From Hydrogenophaga pseudoflava NBRC 102511 (GTDB lineage Bacteria > Pseudomonadota > Gammaproteobacteria > Burkholderiales > Burkholderiaceae_C), in assembly GCF_001592285.1 (NCBI RefSeq), contig NZ_BCWQ01000001.1, forward strand, positions 62,001-126,000: 64,000 bases of DNA. The letters run 5' to 3'. Positions 20,562 to 32,088 of the stretch are shown here, in pieces. The notes under the pieces are model-generated. The model did no database searches and was not told where the DNA came from. It was given only the letters and a program-made list of their open reading frames with translations. How positions within the stretch are numbered: the stretch's first letter is position 1; each line of letters opens with the position of its first letter. The position numbers were made by a program, and so were the translations under genes.

Positions 20562-21653
20562 ATGGCCGTCGACACCCAAGCGCTCCTTGCCGCCCTGCAG
20601 GCGGTGACCGATCCCAACACCGGCAAGGACTTCGTGTCCACCAAGGCCCTGAAGAACCTGCAGGCCGACGCCGGCGATGTGTCCTTCGACGTGGAGCTCG
20701 GTTACCCGGCCAAGAGCCAGATTCCGGCGCTTCGCCGCGGGCTGATCGAGGCCGCCAAGAGCGTGCCGGGCGTGGAAAACGTGTCGGTGAACCTCACAGT
20801 CAAGATCATCCCGCACGCGGTGCAGCGCGGCGTGCAGCTGCTGCCCAACGTGAAGAACATCATCGCCGTGGCCTCGGGCAAGGGCGGCGTGGGCAAGAGC
20901 ACCACCACCGTCAACCTGGCGCTGGCGCTGGCCGCCGAGGGCGCCAAGGTCGGCATCCTGGACGCCGACATCTACGGTCCCAGCCAGCCCATGATGATGG
21001 GCATCGAAGGCCGTCCCGAGAGCACCGACGGCCAGACCATGGAGCCGCTGGAAAACTTCGGCGTGCAGGTCATCTCCATCGGTTTCCTGGTGGACAAGGA
21101 CGAGGCCATGATCTGGCGCGGCCCCATGGCCACGCAGGCGCTGGAGCAGCTGCTGCGCCAGACCAACTGGAAAGACCTGGACTACCTGATCGTCGACATG
21201 CCGCCGGGCACCGGCGACATCCAGCTCACGCTGTCGCAGCGCGTGCCGATGACCGGCGCGGTGATCGTGACCACGCCGCAGGACATTGCCCTGCTGGACG
21301 CGCGCAAGGGCATCAAGATGTTCGAGAAGGTGGGCGTGCCCATCCTGGGCATCGTCGAGAACATGGCGGTCTACTGCTGCCCCAACTGCGGCCACACCGA
21401 ACACATCTTCGGCGCCGAAGGCGGCAAGAAGATGGCGGCCGAATACGGCATGGACTTCCTGGGCGAGCTGCCGCTGAACATGAGCATCCGCGTTCAGGCC
21501 GACAGCGGCCGGCCCACGGTGGTGGCCGATCCCGAGGGCGAGATCGCCGGCATCTACAAGACGGTGGCGCGCCAGGTGGCGATCAAGATTGCGGCCAAGG
21601 CCAAGGACTTCTCCAGCAAGTTCCCGACCATCAAGATCTCCAAGGACACCTGA
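20562..21653 (+). CDS. apbC: Iron-sulfur cluster carrier ATPase ApbC/Mrp
   Basis: P-loop ATPase that binds and transfers 4Fe-4S clusters. The 363-residue protein has an N-terminal MIP18/DUF59 domain (residues 1-90), the deviant Walker A ASGKGGVGKS at 104-113, and the dimer-bridging cluster site Cys273-x2-Cys276 (YCCPNC). It is divergent from metG (113 bp between), as often seen in proteobacteria, and convergent with a periplasmic binding protein 18 bp away. Confidence 0.95.
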   Translation: MAVDTQALLAALQAVTDPNTGKDFVSTKALKNLQADAGDVSFDVELGYPAKSQIPALRRGLIEAAKSVPGVENVSVNLTVKIIPHAVQRGVQLLPNVKNIIAVASGKGGVGKSTTTVNLALALAAEGAKVGILDADIYGPSQPMMMGIEGRPESTDGQTMEPLENFGVQVISIGFLVDKDEAMIWRGPMATQALEQLLRQTNWKDLDYLIVDMPPGTGDIQLTLSQRVPMTGAVIVTTPQDIALLDARKGIKMFEKVGVPILGIVENMAVYCCPNCGHTEHIFGAEGGKKMAAEYGMDFLGELPLNMSIRVQADSGRPTVVADPEGEIAGIYKTVARQVAIKIAAKAKDFSSKFPTIKISKDT

Positions 21654-21671
21654 GTCCGACAGGCGCCGGGC

Positions 21672-22805
21672 TCAGTACCGCAGCTGCCCCTGGCCATCGA
21701 TGATGGCCAGTTCCACATAGTCCGAACCATTGTGGGACTTGGGCGAGTACTTGGCGGTGAAGCGGCCGAACGCAATTTCACCGGCGCTTTCCAGGGTGCG
21801 CGTGAACGACGCGGTGCTCAGGTCCCGGCCGGTGCGCCGCAGGCCTTCCACCAGCAGCCGCGCGTGCACGAAGCCTTCGAACTGCGACGCCGATGGCGCG
21901 GCATCGGGGCTCTTGTCCTTGAGCAGCTTCAGGTACTCCGCCACCACCGGAATGGTGGCGTTGCGCAGCGACGGCATGATCTGCGCCAGGATGATGCCGC
22001 GGGCCTTGTCCTTGAGCTCCCGGTTGATCACGTCCAGGCTGGCGACCGAATAGCCATAGAAGGTGGGGCGCGCCGCCGTGGTGCCGACCGCCTTGACGTA
22101 CTGGGGGAAGGTCAGGCCGGCGGTACCCACAATCACCGCCTGCGGGTTGACCTGCGCGGTGGCCGCGGCAGCGGCGGCAAAGTCCGGTGCGGCCGGGTCG
22201 ACCTTGATCTCGGCTGCCAGCGGCAGGTTCAGTGCAGCGGACGCCTTCTTGACCTCGCCCAGCAGCGTCTTGCCCAGGCCGTCGTCCTGGTAGAAGAAGG
22301 CCACGCGGGTCACGCCGATCTGCTTGAGCTGGGAAAAGATGCGCTCGGTTTCGTTGGCGTAGCTCGCGCGCACATGGAACAGGTGGGGGTTGACGCCCTC
22401 GCGCATCGACGACGCACCGGTCACCGGCCCGAACAGGATGGTGCCGGACTCCTTGAGCAGGGGCAGCACGGCGGCGGTCTGCGCGGTGCCGGAGCTGTTG
22501 AACAGCATGAACACCTTCTGTTCCCCGATCAGCTTGCGTGTGTTCTCCACCGCCCGCTTTGGATCGAAACCGTCGTCCAGGGTGGTGAAGCTGATCTTGC
22601 GGCCGTGCACGCCGCCCGCGGCGTTGACTGCGTCGAACATCAGGCGGGCGCCCTCGCCGTATTGCAGGGTCTGCGGCCCCAGCGGGCCGGAGAGCACCTG
22701 CGAGGCGCCCAGCCGTATTTCGGTCGGTGTGACACCCTCGTCTCCTGCGTGCGCCGCCACCGCCGCCATCATCCACGCACACATCCCCAGCCATTTTCGA
22801 ACCAT
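21672..22805 (-). CDS. Branched-chain amino acid type ABC transporter substrate-binding protein
   Basis: A 377-residue periplasmic protein with a signal peptide (cleavage near AAVAAHA, residues 14-20) and the Peripla_BP_6 fold (IRLGASQVLSGPLGPQTLQYGEGARLMFDAVNAAGG). It lies downstream of benzoate-CoA ligase on the same strand, 128 bp away, so it may bind benzoate or a related aromatic. No permease or ATPase genes accompany it. The gap contains a CCCGGG-TTTA-CCCGGG hairpin without a T run. Substrate is inferred from context only. Confidence 0.85.
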   Translation of the reverse strand: MVRKWLGMCAWMMAAVAAHAGDEGVTPTEIRLGASQVLSGPLGPQTLQYGEGARLMFDAVNAAGGVHGRKISFTTLDDGFDPKRAVENTRKLIGEQKVFMLFNSSGTAQTAAVLPLLKESGTILFGPVTGASSMREGVNPHLFHVRASYANETERIFSQLKQIGVTRVAFFYQDDGLGKTLLGEVKKASAALNLPLAAEIKVDPAAPDFAAAAAATAQVNPQAVIVGTAGLTFPQYVKAVGTTAARPTFYGYSVASLDVINRELKDKARGIILAQIMPSLRNATIPVVAEYLKLLKDKSPDAAPSASQFEGFVHARLLVEGLRRTGRDLSTASFTRTLESAGEIAFGRFTAKYSPKSHNGSDYVELAIIDGQGQLRY

Positions 22806-22933
22806 CTCGACCCCTGTGTCTGTCTCCGGAAACGAACGAGTTTCGTTATGAATTGAAACCAGATCAAGCGCGTGGCGCCCGGGTTTACCCGGGGCAGGTG
22901 TCTCTGGCCGGATGGGCGGTGTCTGTCAGCGAA

Positions 22934-24514
22934 TCAGCGGTGAACAAACAGGCGCTGGTTCTCCAGTTCGCGCAGCTTGAAGCGCTGGATCTTGCCGGTG
23001 GCGGTCTTGGGCAGCTCGCTCACGAACTCGATGAAACGCGGGTACTTGTAGGGCGCGAGCTTCTCCTTCACGAAGGCCTGCAGTTCGGCCTCGGTGGCGT
23101 GGTGGCCGGGCTTGAGCACCACGAACGCCTTGGTCTTGGTCAGGCCCTCGTCGTCGTTCTTGCCGATCACGGCGGCTTCCAGCACGGCGTTGTGCTGCAC
23201 CAGCGTGGCCTCGACCTCGAACGGGCTGACGTAGATGCCGCTGACCTTGAGCATGTCGTCGTTGCGGCCGGCGTAGGTGTAGTAGCCGTCCGGATCGCGC
23301 ACGTACTTGTCGCCGCTCTTGGTCCAGGGGCCCTGGAAGGTGTCGCGCGATTTGGCGCGGTTGTTCCAGTACATCAGCGCGGCGCTGGGCCCCTGTATAT
23401 AGAGGTCGCCGATCTGGTTGTGGCTGGTGATGACGCTGCCGTCTTCGTCGCGCAGCTGCACCTCGTAGCCGGGCACGGCCTTGCCGGTGGTGCCGTAGCG
23501 CACGTCGCCAGGGCGGTTGGAGAGGAAGATGTGCAGCATCTCGGTGCTGCCGATGCCGTCGATGATTTCGCAGCCGAAATGGGCGGTCCAGCGCTCGCCG
23601 ATGTCGCGCGGCAGGGCCTCGCCGGCTGAAGAGCACAGGCGCAGCGACACCGCGCTTCTGGGCGGCAGGTCGGGCGCGGCCAGCATGCCGCCGTAGCCGG
23701 TGGGGGCGCCGCAGAACACCGTGGGCCGGTGCTCGGTCATGCGCTTGAAGCAGGCTTGCGGCGTCGGACGCTCGGCCATCAGCACCACGCTGGCGCCGAC
23801 CGACAGCGGGAACGACAGCGCGTTGCCCAGTCCGTAGGCGAAGAACAGCTTGGCGGCCGAGAACACCACATCGCTGTCTTGCAGGCGCAGCACGCCCTTG
23901 CCGTAGAGCTCGGCGGTCCAGTAGAGGTTGACCTGGGTGTGCACCGTGCCCTTGGGCGCGCCGGTGGAGCCGCTGGAGTAGAGCCAGAACGCGGGCTCGT
24001 CGCCGTGGGTGTCGGCGCCGGTGCCAGGTGTGGCAGCCGAGACCAGTGCTGCCCAATCGTGGGCACCCTCGGGCAGCGGCTCCTTGCTGCGCGAGACGAT
24101 CAGCTGTTTCAGCTCGTGTTTGCCATCGGACATCGCGGTCTGCAGCGTCGGCAGCAGGGCCGCGGACACCAGGGCCGCCTGGGCGCGGCTGTCGGCCAGC
24201 ATGTAGGCGTAGTCCTTGGCTGTGAGCAGGGTGTTCACGCAGACCGGCACCACGCCCGCGTGCAGCGCACCCAGAAAGCTCACCACCCAGTCGCTGCAGT
24301 CGTGCATCAGCAGCAGCACGCGGTCCTCGCGGCGCAGGCCCAGGGCGGTCAGCGCGGCCGAGCAGCGCTGCACCTGGTCGGCCAGCTGGCCGTAGCTCAG
24401 CTGGCCGGCGTCGTCGATCAGCGCGGTCTTGGCCGCGCGGCCGGCGTTGGTCTCGATCAGGTGGCGGGCGAAGTTGAAGCGGTCCGGTGGCGGCGCGGTG
24501 TCTTTCTGGCTCAT
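22934..24514 (-). CDS. Benzoate-CoA ligase
   Basis: Adenylates benzoate and makes benzoyl-CoA, the entry step of the box pathway. The 526-residue ANL-superfamily enzyme has the AMP-binding motif YSSGSTGAPKGTVHT at about 179-193, the YGTTGKAVPGYEVQL and DGYYTYAGRNDDMLKVSG core motifs, and the catalytic lysine K508 in TATGKIQRFKL. The RFNFARHLIETNAG start is typical of benzoate-CoA ligases. It is 33 bp after the boxD-type gene and is preceded by a good AGGAGACA ribosome site. A 2-aminobenzoate or hydroxybenzoate preference cannot be excluded. Confidence 0.92.
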   Translation of the reverse strand: MSQKDTAPPPDRFNFARHLIETNAGRAAKTALIDDAGQLSYGQLADQVQRCSAALTALGLRREDRVLLLMHDCSDWVVSFLGALHAGVVPVCVNTLLTAKDYAYMLADSRAQAALVSAALLPTLQTAMSDGKHELKQLIVSRSKEPLPEGAHDWAALVSAATPGTGADTHGDEPAFWLYSSGSTGAPKGTVHTQVNLYWTAELYGKGVLRLQDSDVVFSAAKLFFAYGLGNALSFPLSVGASVVLMAERPTPQACFKRMTEHRPTVFCGAPTGYGGMLAAPDLPPRSAVSLRLCSSAGEALPRDIGERWTAHFGCEIIDGIGSTEMLHIFLSNRPGDVRYGTTGKAVPGYEVQLRDEDGSVITSHNQIGDLYIQGPSAALMYWNNRAKSRDTFQGPWTKSGDKYVRDPDGYYTYAGRNDDMLKVSGIYVSPFEVEATLVQHNAVLEAAVIGKNDDEGLTKTKAFVVLKPGHHATEAELQAFVKEKLAPYKYPRFIEFVSELPKTATGKIQRFKLRELENQRLFVHR

Positions 24515-24547
24515 GGCTTGTCTCCTGTCGTGCGTCTCTGGCGGACT

Positions 24548-26131
24548 TCAGTATTTGAGGGTGGTCGCTGTGGCGGCCAGGGCGTCGAGCGCTGCGCTGC
24601 TGGCCTGCACGGCCGTGCGGCGGTGGTAGAAGCCCAGCGCGCGCAGGCCGCCGAGTTCCTCGCCACCGCCCGCGCGGCCTGGGCCGCCGTGCAGGCTCAT
24701 GGGCATCACGTTGCCGTGGCCGGTCTGGCTGGCGGCGACGTCGGGGCTGATGGCGTGCACGCGGCCGTGGCTGTCGGCCAGTTCGGCGGCGGCGCGGGCG
24801 ATGAAGGCCGGGTCCTCGCTGTAGATGGAGGCGACCAGCGAGCCCTCGCCGCGGCGCACCAGATCCCAGGCCTCGTCTTCGTCCTCGTAGGCCATCAGGG
24901 TGGCGACCGGGCCGAACACCTCGACCTCGTGCAGCACCTTGGCCTGGCCCGGGTCGCGGTGGCCCAGCAGGGTGGGCGCGACGCAGGCCGAGGCCTCGGG
25001 GTCGGCATCGACCAGGGGCACTTCGCTGCCATCGAACAGCACCAGGGCCTCGTGGCAGAGCGCCTCGATGCCGTGCAGCACGCTGCGCTTCTGTTCCTGG
25101 CTCACCAGCGCGCCCATGCGCACGCCTTCGTTGCGCGGGTTGCCGACGGTGACCTTGACCAGCTTGGCGGAAATGGCTTCGGCCGCGTCGTCGAAGAGTT
25201 CGAGCGGCACGAAGATGCGCCGGATCGCGGTGCACTTCTGGCCGCTCTTGACCGTCATCTCGCGCACCACCTCGCTGACCATGAGCTTGAAGGCCTCGCT
25301 GTCCACCGTCGCCGACGGGTCGAGCAGGGCGCTGTTGAGGCTGTCGGCCTCGATGTTGCAGCGCACCGAGCGCTGCGCCACCGCGGGGTGGCTGCGGATG
25401 ATGCGCGCCGTTTCGGCCGAGCCGGTGAAGCTGACCACGTCGAAGGGCTGGAGCTGGTCCATCAGGTGGGCCGACGAGCCACAGATCACCGACAGCGCGC
25501 CTTCGGGCAGCACGCCGGCCTTGACCACGTCTTCCACCATGCGCTGGGTCAGCCAGGCGGTGGCGGTGGCGGGCTTGACGATCACCGGCACGCCCGAGAG
25601 CAGGGCGGGCGCGGCCTTTTCCCACAGGCCCCAGCTCGGGAAGTTGAAGGCGTTGATGAACAGCGCCACGCCGCGCGTGGGGTTGAGCACGTGCTGGGTC
25701 TGGAACACCGGGTCCTTGCCCATGCGGATGCGCTCGCCGTCGAGCAGGCACTTGGCGTCGCCCAGGGCCTCGCCCTGCTTGGCGTAGTAGCCCAGGGTGA
25801 AGATGCCGCCGTCGATGTCGACCGCCGAGTCCTTGGTGGTGGTGCCGGAGTTGCGGGTGGCGATGTCGTAGTAGGCGTCGCGGTTCGCCTGCAGCACCTT
25901 GACCACCTCGCCCAGCATCGCGGCGCGCTGGCCGTAGCTCAGGGCGCGCAGCGCGGCGCCGCCGTGCTCGCGGGCGAAGACAAAACCTTCGTGCAGGTTC
26001 AGGCCGGTGTTGTCGACGCGCACCAGGGACTCGCCGGTCACCGCGTCCCGCAGGGTGGTGCCGTGGCCGTGGCCGGTCTGCCAGCGGCCGGCAAAGTAGT
26101 TCGGAAGCAGGGGGGTGTCGGGTGTGGTCAT
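24548..26131 (-). CDS. boxD: 3,4-dehydroadipyl-CoA semialdehyde dehydrogenase
   Basis: NADP-dependent aldehyde dehydrogenase that oxidises the semialdehyde released by BoxC. The 527-residue protein is of the PaaZ-N/BoxD type: LPNYFAGRWQTGHGHGTTLRDAVTG at the start, INAFNFPSWGLWEKAAPALLSGVPV, the FTGSAETARII nucleotide site, Glu in NIEADSLN and the catalytic Cys in KSGQKCTAIRR. It lacks the hydratase domain of PaaZ. It heads a leftward operon with the ligase, divergent from boxR across a region with four TGCA boxes. Confidence 0.93.
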   Translation of the reverse strand: MTTPDTPLLPNYFAGRWQTGHGHGTTLRDAVTGESLVRVDNTGLNLHEGFVFAREHGGAALRALSYGQRAAMLGEVVKVLQANRDAYYDIATRNSGTTTKDSAVDIDGGIFTLGYYAKQGEALGDAKCLLDGERIRMGKDPVFQTQHVLNPTRGVALFINAFNFPSWGLWEKAAPALLSGVPVIVKPATATAWLTQRMVEDVVKAGVLPEGALSVICGSSAHLMDQLQPFDVVSFTGSAETARIIRSHPAVAQRSVRCNIEADSLNSALLDPSATVDSEAFKLMVSEVVREMTVKSGQKCTAIRRIFVPLELFDDAAEAISAKLVKVTVGNPRNEGVRMGALVSQEQKRSVLHGIEALCHEALVLFDGSEVPLVDADPEASACVAPTLLGHRDPGQAKVLHEVEVFGPVATLMAYEDEDEAWDLVRRGEGSLVASIYSEDPAFIARAAAELADSHGRVHAISPDVAASQTGHGNVMPMSLHGGPGRAGGGEELGGLRALGFYHRRTAVQASSAALDALAATATTLKY

Positions 26132-26193
26132 GGTCGGAAGCTGCAGCGCTTTGCGTTTTTGCCGTGGTCGTGGCGGGGGTTTGACGGTATAAC

Positions 26194-26233
26194 TGCACTA
26201 TCTTGCGTCCGGTGCAGTATGCAGTAAAGTGCA
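26194..26233. promoter_or_regulatory. Putative BoxR operators between boxD and boxR
   Basis: TGCA occurs at 26194, 26213, 26220 and 26230 within 40 bp of the 174-bp divergent region. TGCA is the core of the operators of BoxR/BzdR, as established for Azoarcus. Possible promoter elements overlap: TTGCGT (26203-26208) with TAAAGT (26225-26230) at 16-bp spacing for boxR, and on the other strand TTTACT with AAGATA for boxD. The repeats would allow one repressor to control both directions. Confidence 0.65.
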
Positions 26234-26305
26234 TGTTTGTGGGGGCGCCGCTGGCTGGGGTTTACCCGCAGCCGCCCCCGCCAACAGACGAAAGGCGCCC
26301 GCGCC

Positions 26306-27232
26306 ATGAGCAGCACCGAGACCCTTGCCCCACCCGCCGCCGCGCCCTCCGACGAGGAAGAGCGCCACCCCTTTCTGGTGGCGCTGGGCGAGCGGGTGCG
26401 CAACCTCCGCTCGCGCAAGGGCATGACGCGCAAGGCGGTGGCGATTGCGGCCGATGTGTCCGAGCGGCACCTGGCCAACCTGGAATACGGCACGGGCAAC
26501 GCCTCCATCCTGGTGCTGCTGCAGGTGGCGCAGGCGCTGCACTGCTCGCTGGCCGAGCTGATCGGTGATGTGAGCACCTCCTCACCGGAATGGCTGCTGA
26601 TCCGCGAGCTGCTGCAGGGCCGCAACGAGGCCGACCTGCGCCGCGCGCGGCTGCAGCTGGTGGAGCTGCTGGGCGCCAGCGGCGGGGTCGACACGCAGGG
26701 GCGGCTGGCGCGCGTGGCGCTGATCGGCCTGCGCGGCGCCGGCAAGTCCACGCTGGGCCAGCGCCTGGCCGACGACCTGGGTTTCCCGTTCATCGAACTG
26801 AGCCGCGAGATCGAGCAGTTCGCCGGCTGCAGCATCAGCGAGATCCACAACCTCTACGGCGCCAACGCCTACCGCCGCTACGAGCGCCGCGCGCTCGAAG
26901 AAGCGATCCAGATCTACCCCGAGGTGGTGATCGCCACGCCCGGTGGTCTGGTGGCCGACTCGGCCAACTTCAACCTGCTGCTGCAGCACTGCACCACGGT
27001 CTGGCTGCAGGCGGACCCGTCCGACCACATGGGCCGGGTGGCGGCGCAGGGCGACATGCGGCCCATGGCCGCCAGCCGCGAGGCCATGGAAGACCTCAAG
27101 CGCATCCTGGAAGGGCGCGCCGCGTTCTATTCCAAGGCCGACCTGGCCTTCAACACCAGCGCCCAGCCGCTGGAAGAAAGCTTTGCGAAGCTGCGGCGCG
27201 AGGTGCGCCAGCTGCTCAAGCTGCCAGCCTGA
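26306..27232 (+). CDS. boxR: Benzoyl-CoA-responsive repressor BoxR
   Basis: Transcriptional repressor of the box genes, relieved by benzoyl-CoA in characterised homologues. The 308-residue protein has an N-terminal Xre-type HTH (about 22-88: LGERVRNLRSRKGMTRKAVA, VSERHLANLEYGTGN), a linker, and a C-terminal shikimate-kinase-like domain with P-loop GLRGAGKS at 141-148. That domain serves effector binding in the family. I chose the ATG at 26306, which gives the family's normal N terminus. It is divergent from boxD and upstream of boxCBA. Confidence 0.94.
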   Translation: MSSTETLAPPAAAPSDEEERHPFLVALGERVRNLRSRKGMTRKAVAIAADVSERHLANLEYGTGNASILVLLQVAQALHCSLAELIGDVSTSSPEWLLIRELLQGRNEADLRRARLQLVELLGASGGVDTQGRLARVALIGLRGAGKSTLGQRLADDLGFPFIELSREIEQFAGCSISEIHNLYGANAYRRYERRALEEAIQIYPEVVIATPGGLVADSANFNLLLQHCTTVWLQADPSDHMGRVAAQGDMRPMAASREAMEDLKRILEGRAAFYSKADLAFNTSAQPLEESFAKLRREVRQLLKLPA

Positions 27233-27262
27233 CCCGGGCATTCGGGTAAATACGGGGTCACA

Positions 27263-27307
27263 TGCATTAAATTGCATTTGACTGCGCCAAGATACATGCA
27301 CTATTAT
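27263..27307 (+). promoter_or_regulatory. boxC promoter with BoxR TGCA boxes
   Basis: A sigma-70 promoter is visible: TTGACT at 27278-27283, 18-bp spacer, TATTAT at 27302-27307, ending 62 bp before the boxC ATG. TGCA boxes lie at 27263 and 27273, upstream of and next to the -35, and at 27297 between -35 and -10. Repressor bound there would block polymerase, fitting BoxR control. Confidence 0.75.
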
Positions 27308-27369
27308 TCACATCCATCGGATTTCCAGTGCACCCCGACCGGCCACCGCCCAGAACCCAGGAGACCACC

Positions 27370-29040
<1,671 letters not shown>

Positions 29041-29116
29041 CGCCCCCCGCGCCGCGCTGCGCGCGTCACCCCCCAGGGGGCGGCGCGAGTGGCCCGGCAA
29101 AGCCGGTACCACCGCA
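29041..29116. repeat. Intergenic repeat element, copy 1 (boxC-boxB gap)
   Basis: The segment around 29069-29116 (CCCCCAGGGGGCGGCGCGAG and following GGCCCGGCAAAGCC) closely resembles 53744-53790 downstream of upp. Both have a CCCC/GGGG hairpin core and the shared GCGAG-GGCC-GGC-GCC track. It is a short dispersed repeat of a type common in Comamonadaceae intergenic regions. It fills most of the 125 bp between boxC and boxB. Confidence 0.6.
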
Positions 29117-29165
29117 CCCCTCGATTTGAAGCATCTTCACTCCACCACCACTTCAGGAGACCAGC

Positions 29166-30593
<1,428 letters not shown>

Positions 30594-30638
30594 ACCGCCA
30601 GAAGTCTGCCCGGGCATCCACGCGCGCGAGCCCGCGAG

Positions 30639-30731
30639 CGTGAGCCCGGGTGGCTGGCGCAGTGAGGTAAGAGGAGGAGCCGGCCGCAGGCCGGCGGGGG
30701 ACACGAACGGAGTCAGCCACCCGGGTTCACG
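30639..30731 (+). repeat. Long inverted repeat with nested hairpin between boxB and boxA
   Basis: Arms at 30639-30656 and 30714-30731 are 18 bases each and complementary except for one G-T(U) pair (core GCCCGGGTGGCTG / CAGCCACCCGGG). Inside the loop a second hairpin has GCCGGCC (30679-30685), loop GCA and GGCCGGC (30689-30695). No T run follows, so it is not a classical terminator. It may be an mRNA processing or stability element, or a mobile REP-like repeat. Confidence 0.7.
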
Positions 30732-30798
30732 CGGTGCAACGAAGTAGTCAACAACCCAGACAATTGAACCCCACGAGACAAGAAGCCGGAGACCGAAG

Positions 30799-32088
30799 AT
30801 GAACGCCCCCGCCGAAGCCGCCGTCATCAAGCAGCACCTGATCGACCCCGAGATCTGCATCCGCTGCAACACCTGCGAATCGATCTGCCCGGTCGGTGCC
30901 ATCACCCACGACTCGCGCAACTACGTCGTCGACGTCAGCAAGTGCAACTGGTGCAACGACTGCATCTCGCCGTGCCCCACCGGCTCCATCGACAACTACC
31001 GCCGCGTGGTGCGCGCCAGGGCCTACTCCATCGAGGAACAGCTCGGCTGGGACGTGCTGCCCGCCGAGATCCCGGCCGCGGACCTCGCCGCCGCGGCGGC
31101 CGATGCCGGTGAAACTGCGCCCGCCGCGGTGGCCGAACCCGAGCCGGCCCCCGCGGCCGACCCGAGCGGCCAGACCGCCTTCAACTCCGCCCAGTACGGC
31201 GCCACCATCCCGCCCTGGAGCGCGGCCCACGCCTACACCAACCTCTACGGCCCCAAGGCCGCGCAGAAGACCGTCACCGCCACGGTGACAGGCAACCTGC
31301 GCGTGACCGCCGTCGGCAAGGACTACGACACCCACCACATCGTGCTGGACTTCGGCGCCATGCCCTTCCCGGTGCTCGAAGGCCAGAGCATCGGCATCGT
31401 GCCGCCCGGGGTGGACGCCAGCGGCAAGCCGCACCATGCGCGCCAGTACAGCATCGCCAGTCCGCGCAACGGCGAGCGGCCCGGCCACAACAACCTCTCG
31501 CTGACCATCAAGCGCGTGCTGGAAGACCACTCGGGCCAGCCGGTGCGCGGTGTCGCCAGCAACTACATGTGCGACCTCCAGGTGGGTGACCAGGTGCAGG
31601 TGATCGGGCCCTTCGGCACCAGCTTCCTGATGCCCAACCACCCCAGGTCCAGCATCGTCATGATCTGCACCGGCACCGGTTCGGCCCCCATGCGCGCCAT
31701 GACCGAGTGGCGCCGCCGGCTGCGCGCCAGCGGCAAGTTCGAGGGCGGCAAGCTGATGCTGTTCTTCGGTGCCCGCACGCAGGAAGAGCTGCCGTACTTC
31801 GGCCCGCTGCAGAGCCTGCCCAAGGATTTCATCGACAGCAACTTCGCGTTCAGCCGCACGCCGGGCCAGCCCAAGCGCTATGTGCAGGACGCGATGCGCG
31901 AGCGCGCGGCCGATCTGGCGCAGCTGCTGCAGGATCCGAACGCCTGCTTCTACGTGTGCGGCCTCAAGGCCATGGAGGAGGGCGTGGTGCTGGCGCTGCG
32001 CGACATCGCCACCGGCGCCGGACTGAACTGGGACGAGGTCGGCGCCGCGCTCAAGCGCGAAGGCCGCCTGCACCTGGAAACCTACTGA
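30799..32088 (+). CDS. boxA: Benzoyl-CoA 2,3-epoxidase reductase subunit BoxA
   Basis: Delivers electrons from NADPH to BoxB. The 429-residue protein begins with a ferredoxin domain carrying two 4Fe-4S motifs ([12 protein letters not shown] and [12 protein letters not shown], residues about 20-60), then an Ala/Pro/Glu-rich linker (about 90-130) and a ferredoxin-NADP reductase-like domain with [15 protein letters not shown] for FAD and [13 protein letters not shown] for NADP. The ribosome site is GGAGA shortly before the ATG. Its last 7 bp overlap the convergent DUF1631 gene. Confidence 0.95.
   Translation: MNAPAEAAVIKQHLIDPEICIRCNTCESICPVGAITHDSRNYVVDVSKCNWCNDCISPCPTGSIDNYRRVVRARAYSIEEQLGWDVLPAEIPAADLAAAAADAGETAPAAVAEPEPAPAADPSGQTAFNSAQYGATIPPWSAAHAYTNLYGPKAAQKTVTATVTGNLRVTAVGKDYDTHHIVLDFGAMPFPVLEGQSIGIVPPGVDASGKPHHARQYSIASPRNGERPGHNNLSLTIKRVLEDHSGQPVRGVASNYMCDLQVGDQVQVIGPFGTSFLMPNHPRSSIVMICTGTGSAPMRAMTEWRRRLRASGKFEGGKLMLFFGARTQEELPYFGPLQSLPKDFIDSNFAFSRTPGQPKRYVQDAMRERAADLAQLLQDPNACFYVCGLKAMEEGVVLALRDIATGAGLNWDEVGAALKREGRLHLETY

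Noticed and set aside
22878..22893. Terminator between benzoate-CoA ligase and the binding protein gene
   Set aside because: The CCCGGG hairpin has a 4-base loop but no T run on either strand.
22926..26234. 1102-codon minus-strand open frame over the ligase and boxD genes
   Set aside because: Low-complexity Arg/Ala/Gly composition in a shifted frame of two recognisable enzymes; not coding.
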